A stretch of DNA of 64,000 nt from Candidatus Alcyoniella australis (GTDB lineage Bacteria; Lernaellota; Lernaellaia; JAVCCG01; Alcyoniellaceae): assembly GCA_030765605.1 (NCBI GenBank), contig JAVCCG010000119.1, positions 1-64,000 on the forward strand. Direction: 5' to 3'. A program made the position numbers and the translations under genes. Below, piece by piece: positions 26,374 through 34,900 of this stretch (the first letter of the stretch is position 1; each line of letters starts with the position of its first letter). The notes beneath the pieces are model-generated. The model was given only the letters and a program-made list of their open reading frames with translations, did not search any database and was not told the DNA's origin.

Positions 26374-26402
26374 AGGCTCCGCACGCGCGGGGCCTTTTGT
26401 TT
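26374..26402 (+). terminator. Rho-independent terminator after tRNA-His
   Basis: A perfect or G-U nine-base stem, AGGCTCCGC paired with GCGGGGCCT around an ACGC loop, is followed by TTTTGTTT. It lies 11 bases after the tRNA and reaches the stop codon of the convergent PHP gene. Confidence 0.85.
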
Positions 26403-27279
26403 ATTGAATCAGTCTTTGCGCCATGCGTTTCAGCGGCGCGAGCAGCGCATCGTCGTTCCCCTCGACCCCTCCCAGCTCGATTTCGGGCTTGAAACGTCTG
26501 CCGTGAAAATCAGAGCCGGCGGTGACGATCAGGTGCCGATTGTAGGCCACGTCGAGCCAATGGCGGTTGGTCTCGGAGTCGTGGTAGGTGGAAAAGGCCT
26601 CGATGCCCATCAGCCCCTCTTCGACCAGTTCGTCCACGACCTTGATCTGCGTGCGATTGGGGTGTGCCAGCACGGGCACGCCCCCGGCCTGACGCAGCCG
26701 CACGATGGCCTCGGCCGTGCCCACGCCGGGCAGGGGCACGAAGGCGGGTTTTCCCGCGGCCATATAATCCAAATAGAAATTGAGGAACGGCGAGTCCGAG
26801 CGCGCGCCGCCGGGCCGGTAGGGGGCCAGCCGCGGATCGTTATTGTTGTCCGGTTCCTCGAACATCGCCAGCAGGAAGCACGAGCCGGTGGGCGCCATGC
26901 CCTTGGCTTGAGCCTCGACCTTGTGCATCTGCACGGCGAATCCCAGCTCCTGCAGCCGCTGGAGTATCTGTCGCGCCTGACGCATCTTTTCGGCGTGGAT
27001 CTGCATCAGCCAAGCGCGGAAGCTATCGGAGCGCCAGTGCATCATGTAGCCCAGCAGGTGCAGGTCGGTCTGATCGTGGGTGGTGCTAAGCTCGATGCCC
27101 GGGATGAACTCGATGCCGTATTCCGCGCTGAGCTGCTCGCCTTGCTCCAGCCCTGCTGCCGAGTCGTGGTCCGCAAAGGCGATGCTGTGCAGGCCGATCT
27201 GAGCGGCCATCTGGAAAATTCGCTGCGGAGGGTGTTCGGCGTCCGCGCTGTGGCTGGTATGGATGTGCAGATCGATCAA
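26401..27279 (-). CDS. PHP-domain phosphoesterase
   Basis: 292 residues. The N-terminal metal site DLHIHTSHSADAE is followed by FADHDSAAGL, GIELSTTHD, VPVLAHPNR and the C-terminal GSDFHG, the full set of PHP histidines and aspartates that bind three metals. Relatives include RNase AM/YciV and histidinol-phosphatase-like enzymes; the substrate is unknown. Start: TTG 27279 begins directly before the first metal motif, with GGGG eight bases upstream overlapping the end of the upstream gene. The open frame extends to 28092 but that part is a shadow of the eIF-2B-like gene. The pair is probably co-transcribed. Confidence 0.88.
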   Translation of the reverse strand: MIDLHIHTSHSADAEHPPQRIFQMAAQIGLHSIAFADHDSAAGLEQGEQLSAEYGIEFIPGIELSTTHDQTDLHLLGYMMHWRSDSFRAWLMQIHAEKMRQARQILQRLQELGFAVQMHKVEAQAKGMAPTGSCFLLAMFEEPDNNNDPRLAPYRPGGARSDSPFLNFYLDYMAAGKPAFVPLPGVGTAEAIVRLRQAGGVPVLAHPNRTQIKVVDELVEEGLMGIEAFSTYHDSETNRHWLDVAYNRHLIVTAGSDFHGRRFKPEIELGGVEGNDDALLAPLKRMAQRLIQ

Positions 27280-27284
27280 GCGAT

Positions 27285-28190
27285 CTACCCCGTCAATAGT
27301 CCGCTCACCGGCCGCTTGGCGATCAACGCCTCGACCTGCGCCGGTCGCAGCAGACCCTGCTCGCAGGCTAGTCCCGAGAGCGCGTCGAGCTGGGTGCGGC
27401 CGAAGTAGATGTTGCGCACGGTCACGCCGTCCGGCGCGCCGCCCCAGACCTCGGTCGGGCTGTGCTCGACGATCTTGAACAGCGGTTCGAGCTGCGGCGC
27501 CAGGAATTTCTCCTGGGTGACAAAGGCGTAGCAGGGCATGCCCAACTGGCGGCAACGCGCGGCAATGGCGCAGGTGCCCGCCTTGTTGACCAGGGTGCTT
27601 GAGGTAACCGCGTCCGCGCCGAGAAACACTTTGTCGATGCTGTCCATCAGCGGGAACAGCCCCATGTCGGTGACGAACTCCACCTTGATGCCGCCGCTGC
27701 TTAGTTCGTGGGCCAGGGTGCGGCTCTCGAGGTTGGGCCGACCCTCGGTGATGATAGCTTGGAACGCCACTCCCGCGCGCTTGGCCCCGAGCAGAATGTC
27801 GCGCACCGTGGAGCTGTAGCTGTGGGTGGCGATGCGGTCGCCGGGCTTGACCAGCGGCAGCGCGGCCGCGATTGTGCTCTCCAGCGTGCTGCTCTGACGT
27901 TCGGTGAATCCGTGGATGAACTCGAACAGCCCCTGCTTGGCCTTGAGCCCGTTCTCCTGCGCCTGATGCATTGCCAGCAGCACGTCGTTGACCAAGTTGA
28001 TCACCGGAGCCATCGAGGGCTGGCCCTGGATCAGCATCATGCCCAGCTCCAGGAAATTTTCCGGCTCGGGCTTGCTCGTCTGCTCGATCCATTGCGAGAT
28101 CAAGCCCGCCGCCTTACGCGTGACCTGCGCGGCCCCGCTCACCCGGTCGCCGATCACCTCTTCGAGTAATTGCGAAAGTTGCTGTTCCAC
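27285..28190 (-). CDS. eIF-2B alpha/beta/delta-family protein (sugar-phosphate isomerase-like)
   Basis: About 301 residues of the IF-2B/MtnA superfamily, whose bacterial and archaeal members isomerise methylthioribose-1-phosphate or ribose-1,5-bisphosphate, or are uncharacterised. The conserved core is HSYSSTVRDIL, ITEGRPNLESRTLA, FLGADAVTSSTLVNKAGTCAIA, carrying the Asp and Cys used by the isomerases, and a C-terminal EVWGGAPDGVTVRNIYF. It lacks the longer N-terminal domain of MtnA. Start: GTG 28190 after GGTGG is preferred; a TTG at 28259 would add 23 residues. The PHP phosphatase follows five bases later, so a nucleoside or pentose-phosphate salvage role for the pair is possible. Confidence 0.82.
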   Translation of the reverse strand: MEQQLSQLLEEVIGDRVSGAAQVTRKAAGLISQWIEQTSKPEPENFLELGMMLIQGQPSMAPVINLVNDVLLAMHQAQENGLKAKQGLFEFIHGFTERQSSTLESTIAAALPLVKPGDRIATHSYSSTVRDILLGAKRAGVAFQAIITEGRPNLESRTLAHELSSGGIKVEFVTDMGLFPLMDSIDKVFLGADAVTSSTLVNKAGTCAIAARCRQLGMPCYAFVTQEKFLAPQLEPLFKIVEHSPTEVWGGAPDGVTVRNIYFGRTQLDALSGLACEQGLLRPAQVEALIAKRPVSGLLTG

Positions 28191-28350
28191 GGTTGTTTCA
28201 CCACCCAGGTTGGTTATGTTCGCTACATTAAACGTAGCAGCGCCCAAAGGGCAAAGCAAGATTGCCCGAAGATTCTTGCTGCCGCCGGACCCTGATTTTT
28301 ACCAGAGCCGCCGAGCCCAGTGACGCTATCGACCGGCCGTACTAAAAGAT

Positions 28351-28378
28351 TTGCCCACGCTCTGAATTTTGGTATAAT
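28351..28378 (+). promoter_or_regulatory. Sigma-70 promoter for the secreted propeller protein
   Basis: TTGCCC (28351-28356), 16-base spacer, TATAAT (28373-28378). The gene starts 55 bases further on. It is one of the best promoter matches in the window. Confidence 0.6.
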
Positions 28379-28433
28379 CATCTTATACGGAATATGGGGC
28401 ATATAAGGACGGTCGTTACTGGCCGAGGAAATA

Positions 28434-29801
28434 ATGAATCGTATTTATTTAATAGTCGTAGTTGCCTGCCTGCTCCTTGCTTTGGCAACAGCACCGATGG
28501 CCTCTGAGGAAAGGGGTTGGGGGTTGGACGTGGATGACGACGGCAACGTATATATGACCTGCACGGTCAACGACACCCGAGTTGTCACGGTGAAATACGA
28601 TCCGAACGGTGAGATCGTTTGGGAAAGGACCTTCTCCCTTGGAGCCTTTGCCTCGGCAATTGAGATCGATCCTTACGGCGATATTGTTGTGATGGATGAC
28701 GGAGCTTTCGGTTTCGTCAAGTACGATCCCGAAGGCACAGAGATCTCATCGGGAGGCTTTTATAGTATTGATCGGTTGTGGGGAGAATCCATATGTATAG
28801 ATTCGGGCGGTAATATCTATGTAGCAGGCATGGCCGATGTAAATGAATACTTTACGCGCGGCGATTATCTGCTGGTTAAGTATGACGGCGACGGCAATGT
28901 TCAATGGCATCAGACAGCCAGCGGCCCCAATAAATATAACCTACCATTGGATTTATCAATTGGCGGATCCGACGGCATCTACATGACTGGAAAAGGCTGT
29001 TACGATTATCCCTGTCGCGGTCTGACGGTGAAGTTCGCTTCCGACGGAGAAGTGGTTTGGAAGGAAAGTATCCCTGATATCGATCCGTACAAAAGTTGCT
29101 TGTATTCCGTTGTAGCTGACGATGCGGGTAATGTATATGACGCCGGTGTATACATTGATATGGCGATCATTCGGAAAATAGGCGTTGATGGTACAAAGGA
29201 ATGGGAGGATACAATTAGGGGAGGATACCCCACCACCTCTTTTTCAGACGTGATTGTAGATATCGATGGTGGAGTAATCATCTGTGGCGATAGCGTTGAT
29301 AATTTAATTCAAGACAGGGGCGAGATTCTGGTAGCCAGATATGACGCCGAAGGTAATCAAACGTGGTTGTCCACCTATAACCAAGAGGGTGAGGATTTCT
29401 ACGACGGTGCAATGCAGGTTGCCAATGACTACTTGGGGAATATATACGTATCGGCACGCACACGAAAAGGCATTGAAAGCTCAGCAGATTATGTTTTATT
29501 GAAATACAATGCCGATGGTGATTTACTATGGGCTCAAACCTATGATGAGAATGGATATGAAGACCTAATAAGAGGATTGGTGATAGATAACAGTAACTAT
29601 ATCTATGTGACCGGCACTTCCTGTTTGGGCAGTGATTATACCCTCTGTGACGCATTAACGATCAAATACGACAGCGACGGAAATATCGTTTGGAAGGCTC
29701 GCTACGACTACAGCGACACACACGGTGATGACGATGATGACGACGACAGCGCAGACGACGACGATGATGATGACGACGACGACTCGGGCTGCTGCGGGTG
29801 A
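28434..29801 (+). CDS. Secreted beta-propeller protein with Asp-rich tail ending Cys-Cys-Gly
   Basis: 455 residues. A signal peptide (LIVVVACLLLALATAPMAS) precedes seven or more SBBP/PQQ-like blades, each built around a D..GN.Y.tg strand and a VKYD.dG...W strand (for example GGNIYVAG and LVKYDGDGNVQW, repeated in LLKYNADGDLLW and TIKYDSDGNIVW). After the last blade the chain becomes almost pure Asp (about residues 432-450) and ends SGCCG. Blades read as an extracellular propeller; ligand unknown. The Asp-rich stretch with terminal cysteines may be a calcium-binding spacer or a sorting tag. The gene is visibly richer in A/T at third positions than its neighbours. Confidence 0.82.
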   Translation: MNRIYLIVVVACLLLALATAPMASEERGWGLDVDDDGNVYMTCTVNDTRVVTVKYDPNGEIVWERTFSLGAFASAIEIDPYGDIVVMDDGAFGFVKYDPEGTEISSGGFYSIDRLWGESICIDSGGNIYVAGMADVNEYFTRGDYLLVKYDGDGNVQWHQTASGPNKYNLPLDLSIGGSDGIYMTGKGCYDYPCRGLTVKFASDGEVVWKESIPDIDPYKSCLYSVVADDAGNVYDAGVYIDMAIIRKIGVDGTKEWEDTIRGGYPTTSFSDVIVDIDGGVIICGDSVDNLIQDRGEILVARYDAEGNQTWLSTYNQEGEDFYDGAMQVANDYLGNIYVSARTRKGIESSADYVLLKYNADGDLLWAQTYDENGYEDLIRGLVIDNSNYIYVTGTSCLGSDYTLCDALTIKYDSDGNIVWKARYDYSDTHGDDDDDDDSADDDDDDDDDDSGCCG

Positions 29802-29836
29802 AATAGGCAATATTAACCTAATTCACCATCCGTGGA

Positions 29837-29952
29837 GTAGATCCTTCGGCCAAGGGCCTTTATCGTCATGTTGAACTTTAGGATGACGAATATCTTTCGA
29901 TGTCAACGATATAGTACGCATCATGTCACCCTGAACGAAGTGAAGGGTCTAC
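29837..29952. repeat. Intergenic inverted-repeat element, type 1
   Basis: The ends GTAGATCCTTC (29837-29847) and GAAGGGTCTAC (29942-29952) are inverted copies of each other with one mismatch. Between them lie TAGGATGAC (29880-29887 region) and GTCACCCTGAACG (29926 on). The phrase resembles short palindromic repeats that I recall from many environmental genomes. No open frame is present. The 363-base gap from 29802 to 30164 holds only this and the next element. Confidence 0.6.
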
Positions 29953-29980
29953 GTCTGCAACACTGTATTTCATTCGCCTA

Positions 29981-30069
29981 GCCTGATTATTCATGAGGCT
30001 TCGTAACTCTTCGACCGGGCTCAGGACCAGATTGTGCGGAGCAGTAGAAGTCCCATGAATAATGCGGGC
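29981..30069. repeat. Paired REP-like palindromic element, type 2
   Basis: Two inverted half-sites, GCCTGATTATTCATGAGG... (29981-30002) and its reverse partner ending ATGAATAATGCGGGC (30047-30069), enclose 44 bases. A third, partial half-site with CTATTCATGAAC lies at 30108-30128 in direct orientation. The same core, GCCCGCATTATTCATG, recurs 28 kb away at 58410. Each half-site can itself form a small hairpin. Confidence 0.7.
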
Positions 30070-30164
30070 CGGTTTTCATCCGGGCTCGCGCGCCGTATAC
30101 TCCACAAGCCTGGACTATTCATGAACAGTACAGGCAAGGCATTGGGAAGAATCCGGAGGCAACA

Positions 30165-30404
30165 ATGGCCCTGTCATGGTTGATCGCAGCAATGGTCTTT
30201 TTGGCTGTGGAGCGCTGGGCGCGCGGCAGCCGTTTCTTTCTGGGGCTGGCGATGGTCGCCCTGGCCGGAATGCTGCTGGCGCTGTGCGGCGCAAGCTGGC
30301 CTTGGCAGCTCGGGCTGTTCCTATTGGTCGGGCCGCCGTTCGCCGGTTACCTGGGTTCGCCGCGCACCGTGTCGCTGATCCTGCCCCCCGGCCGCCGCGT
30401 CTAA
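30165..30404 (+). CDS. Small two- to three-helix membrane protein, possibly NfeD-like
   Basis: 79 residues. The sequence begins LSWLIAAMVFLAVERWARG, continues FFLGLAMVALAGMLLALCGASW and then QLGLFLLVGPPFAGYLG. The pattern of a short helix, an acidic residue, a second helix and a Trp/Gln turn resembles the N-terminal membrane part of NfeD-type proteins, but the C-terminal OB domain is missing. CGGAGG stands five bases before the ATG, good evidence that it is translated. It is isolated between repeat elements and a convergent gene. Confidence 0.55.
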   Translation: MALSWLIAAMVFLAVERWARGSRFFLGLAMVALAGMLLALCGASWPWQLGLFLLVGPPFAGYLGSPRTVSLILPPGRRV

Positions 30405-30448
30405 CACGCGCTATCTCCTGCGCACATTGGACGGCGCAGTCCTGCGCG

Positions 30449-31909
30449 TCACTCGTCGTCGTTTAAAATACGGTAGATATTCCAGTGGCCGATGCGGTGT
30501 TCCAGCAGGAACAGGTGTCCGTGGGCGCGGGCGCGCAGGGTGTCGGGCTTGAACCCGAGGAACGGGTCGAAGTCCAGAGTGCCGCCGAAAAACGGGTAGA
30601 GCAGGAAAGTGGCGCGCGGATCGGCGAGGCTGGTCGCAAAGGTCCGCGGGTCCATGCTGCCGGTCTGCTCGTCAAAGCTGGTCATCAGGAACGAGTCGTA
30701 GGGCAGACCCGAGCGCGTGAGGATGTATCCCTGATCGCGCACGCCGATCAGCACCGCCTGGTCCGGCTCGACGTTGGTGCGCAACCAGCCCACCAGGCTC
30801 TCGAGTTCGGCCGTGGCGCGGCAGCGTTGCTGGTCGATGCTCACGTGCCACAATCCCACGCCGCAGATAATCGCCAGGGCGGCCGCGGCCGAAGCGATTC
30901 CGCTGCGGCCGGAGCGCAAGGTGGCGATGCGCTCGATGGCCAGCCCGCCGTAGGGCAGCAGCGGGATCACCAGCAGCGCGGTGTACTTGGTCTCGTTATA
31001 GGCGAAGCTGCCGGCCAGCGTGCGCAGCTCGAATACGCAGAACAGCAGCCCGACCAGCGCCGCGGGCCACAGCGCCCGGCGCTCGATGCGCGCCAGCAGC
31101 AGCCCCAGGCCGATGGCCAGCAGCAGCGGCCCGCTGGCCGTGCTCAGCAGCACGCCGGGCCAGCCCAGCAGCCGCACGTAGAGCGAAATCCGTTGCAGGT
31201 GGTAGCCGCTGATCGAGCCCGCGGCCTTTAAAAAGAACAGCGGATCGTTGTACAGCCGCATTACGTCGACCATGTACAGCAGCGGTCCGATGGCGGCGCA
31301 GGCCCACAGCAGCGGCAAATGCCGCAGATCGCGGCGGCCGGTCATCAGCGGGGCCAGCGGCAGCAGCAGCCAGCCCTCGAAGCGCGTCATGGCGGCGATG
31401 GAGAGCAGCAGGCCCGCGCAGGCGTAGCGCCAGGCCTTGCCGCTTTGGGCCTGCCTGCCCAACACGGCCATGGCCAGGCCGGAAAGTGCGAAAAACAGGA
31501 ACGGCGCGCTGTCGAGGCTGACCACCGAGAGCCGCACGTGCAGCGGATAGATCGCCAGCAGCACGATGCCCAGCACAGTGGCGTTGCGCCCCGCGCTGTA
31601 GCGTCCGAAGATCCAGAACGGCGCCAACGTCAACAGCGAGAACAGCAGGCTCAGCGCCCGCGGCGCCAGCTCCAGGTTGTTCCAGACCGACAGCGCCCCG
31701 GCCAGCAAATAGAAGTGCACCGGCGGGTAGACCTCGTCGGGCATGATCCGAGGATCGGGCAGCCACTGGTGGACCACGAACAGCGCGCGGTCAAAGGCGT
31801 TGTGGTGTTGGTCGATGCCGTTGTCCGACCCGGCAAAGGCCCACAGCCGCACCAGAACATAGAAGATGATCGCGGCCGCCAGCGCGATCTTGAAACGCTT
31901 GTCAGTCAA
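30449..31909 (-). CDS. GT39/ArnT-like membrane glycosyltransferase
   Basis: 486 residues with about ten membrane segments. The N-terminal loop has the GT39/PMT pattern: an acidic residue after the first helix (FDRAL), then MPDEVYPPVHFYLLAG, the donor/acceptor loop typical of enzymes that use polyprenyl-phosphate sugars and act on the outer face of the inner membrane. Acceptor unknown. It starts 42 bases after the four-module radical-SAM gene on the same strand, so the two are probably co-transcribed. One of four GT39 genes in the window. Confidence 0.85.
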   Translation of the reverse strand: MTDKRFKIALAAAIIFYVLVRLWAFAGSDNGIDQHHNAFDRALFVVHQWLPDPRIMPDEVYPPVHFYLLAGALSVWNNLELAPRALSLLFSLLTLAPFWIFGRYSAGRNATVLGIVLLAIYPLHVRLSVVSLDSAPFLFFALSGLAMAVLGRQAQSGKAWRYACAGLLLSIAAMTRFEGWLLLPLAPLMTGRRDLRHLPLLWACAAIGPLLYMVDVMRLYNDPLFFLKAAGSISGYHLQRISLYVRLLGWPGVLLSTASGPLLLAIGLGLLLARIERRALWPAALVGLLFCVFELRTLAGSFAYNETKYTALLVIPLLPYGGLAIERIATLRSGRSGIASAAAALAIICGVGLWHVSIDQQRCRATAELESLVGWLRTNVEPDQAVLIGVRDQGYILTRSGLPYDSFLMTSFDEQTGSMDPRTFATSLADPRATFLLYPFFGGTLDFDPFLGFKPDTLRARAHGHLFLLEHRIGHWNIYRILNDDE

Positions 31910-31951
31910 TGCCCACAGCCAGGCGAATCGTACGCCGTAATGGGGACTTCA

Positions 31952-34900
31952 TCAGTAGTCCAAACCGGGTTCGTTGCGCCCCGCGTCCTTGAGCACGTCG
32001 CGCTCCTCGCGGCTCAGTTCGTCGAGTCGGCGCTTGGCATCGCGGTTCATTCCAAGGTTATCACAGGCCTTGAGGCATTGGATCGGTGCGAAGTAGGGGT
32101 CGCGTTTGGACAGGTCGCGGGCCTTTACGCGGAACTCGCGAAAGCGCTCGCTGGTCCAGATCTCGCGGAAGGTGTTCTTGTGCAGGTTGCCCAGGGGCAG
32201 GTCGTCGGCCTTGCAGCAGGGGATCACGTCACCGCTGGTGAGCACGCGGGCGTAGGTCCAGCCCACGGTGCACGGCAGCTTGTCGATCACTTCCGCGTCG
32301 TAGCGGCCGCTGGTGCCGCCGGGGCTGGTGATCCGGCGGTAGAAGCTGCCGAAGCCTAAAAAGCTGACGAACTCGGCGGCCACGAAGAACCCGGTCTTGT
32401 CGATGGCGCAATGTTCGATCAGCTCGCATTCACGGCACTGCTGCTCGGGGTAGAAAAACAGCAGCGCGTTGCGCTCCGTGTTGTCCTCGCGCACCTCGAG
32501 CTGCCACTCCTTGCGCTTGCACAGCGCGTCGAAGCGCGCGATGTCGTCCAGCTCGTACTTGAAGCCCTTGGCCAGGGTGTCGCGTTTGACAAAGCGCGCG
32601 AACTCGTGCGACTCGGTGTCGCCGCCGCGCTGCTCGCGCCCCTTGCTCGGGTCGAGCTCGAGGTAATCATCGCGCAGGGTCAGCGTGCGCAGCTGCTCGG
32701 CTATCAGCTCGCGGTCCGCGTCGGAAAGCGCCAGGCTCTCGGTGCGGCCGGGCACGATGTCGATCGGCGTAAACTCGATGAACTCGGCCAGCGAATCCAC
32801 GGCAAAGTCGACCATATTGCCGATGTCGTGGGCGTTGAGCGTGCTGATTACGTTGTAGAGCTTGACCTGCGGCCGCGTCTTGCCTTGGCGCAATTTCTCC
32901 AGGTGCATCTCGCGCAAGGTGCTGCGCAGCTTGTCAAAAGTGTTCTTGGGCAGCTTGGGGTGGGTCGTGCGATAGACCTCGGGGCTGCCCGCCCAGACGC
33001 TGACCGTGATGTTGTCCACGCCCAGCTCCACAAGCTGTTTGGCGCGGCGTTTGTTGACCAGGGTGAAGTTGGTGATCAGCGTCACCGCCAGTCCAAGCTG
33101 CTTGGCCCGCGCGATGATATCCATGATTCGCGGGTGCATAAATGGTTCGCCCGCGCCGGTGAGCTGCACCATGCGCGTGCCCATGGTCGCCGCCTCGACC
33201 AGCAGTTTTTCCACCGCCGCGTAGGGCAGGTTCAGCTTGCGCTTGGCCGGCGAGATTTTGTCCGGTCCGAGCATGTCCGAGTGCACCCAGCAGCCCACGC
33301 AGTTGGAGTTGCAGTTGCACGTCAGGTCGATTTCCAAGATCTCCGGGCCGGTGAACACGTGGCCGGGCTCGCTGAGTACGCCCTGCAAATCGCGGTTGTC
33401 GCGCAGGAAGCCCTTGCGCTGGGCCGGGTCCGTGGCGTCGATGCCCGGGCCGCGATCGGCCGTGGGCTCTTTGGGCTGTTCGCGCTGCTGCGCGGGTTCG
33501 GCTGCGGGCTCCACCTCGCGCAAAGACTTGGGCTGGATATCGCTCTTGGTTTCGCGCGCGGGCTCCGGCTCGGGTTGATCGAGCGCCTCGGGCGGCGCGG
33601 TTTGGCCCGAGCCGTCGTCAAAGCTTTGCAGCGCGTTGATCTGGGTCAGCATTTGGGTCATCGCATCGGCGACGTTGATTGAGCCGTCGGCCAGCCGGTC
33701 GGCCAGGTCGTACTGTTTGCCCTCGGCCAGGTTGGTCTCGCGCACCTCAATGCCCTTTTCGCGGCAGAGCTTGAGCAGCGCGCGGATGCGGCGGTTGCGC
33801 TCGTCAATGGTGTTGCCGTGTTCGCCGACCCACAGGTAGTGGTAGTCGTGGTCGGGCAATGTGATGCCGAAGCGCTTGGGATTGCGGTGCAGGTCGGTGC
33901 CGGTGATCACGTGCAGGCTGTTGATCGATTTGATCTGGTCGATCCACTCCGCGTTGTCGCTTACGAATTGCAGGGTCTTACCGAACTCCTCGCGGGTCTC
34001 GCCGGGGAAGCCGATGATACTGAACAGGCAGGTTTTAATCCCGGCCTCGTGGGTGTCGTGGATCACGCGTTGCGCCTCGGCGACTTTAAAGAAGCGCAGC
34101 TTATTCATCTTTTTGAGCACGACCTCTGAGGCGCACTCGAGCCCGAGTTGCAGCTCGATGCACCCGGCGCGCGCCATCTTGTCCAGCAGTCGGCGGCTGA
34201 TGCCGGCCAGCGGAATGCCCTCTCCGCGCCACGCGAAGCGCAGCCCGGAGTCGATGATCAATTCGCACAGCCGCTCGAGGTTCGGCAGGTCGCCGTTGAT
34301 CAGCGGGTCGCAGACCGTGTAGTCGTGGATGCCGATCACCTCGACGTGGTGCCGCATCTCCTCGAATATCTGCTCGGCCGAGCGAGCGCGGTACGCTCCG
34401 GCGAGGTGGCGGCCCTTGCAGAACGTGCAGGCGCCGATGCAGCCGCGGCTCCACTCGACGATCAGGCTTTGGGCCGGGTAGTCGTCGAAGTCGAACTCCT
34501 CGTAACGCGGCCAGGGCACCTTGTCGAGGGAGGCGATCAGCTCCCGCGGTTCGTAACGTTCGTTGCCCGCGGCATCCCAGGTCAACACGCCGGGCACGTC
34601 GTCGAACGCGCTCCCCTCGCGTACGCGCCCCATCACCTCGAGTAACGCCGACTCGCCCTCGCCGACGATCATCCCGTCGATCAGATCGCCGATGTTGTCA
34701 ATAAAGATTTGGCGGTATTCGGGGGTGAAGGTCGCGGGCCCGCCCAGGACGATCTTGGCGGTCTTGTTCATCGCGCGGAAGCGGCGGATGAACTCGATGG
34801 TCATCCGTTCTTTGGGGTCGACCACGGAGAAGCCGACCAACGGCGGGTCGGTGAGCAGCAGTTTTTCCACGCACTGGTCGATCATTCCGTTGAACAGGTG

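Noticed and set aside
27280-28092. N-terminal extension of the PHP protein
   Set aside because: The open frame continues 270 codons upstream but only as the shadow of the eIF-2B-like gene; PHP proteins begin at the DLHIHTS motif.
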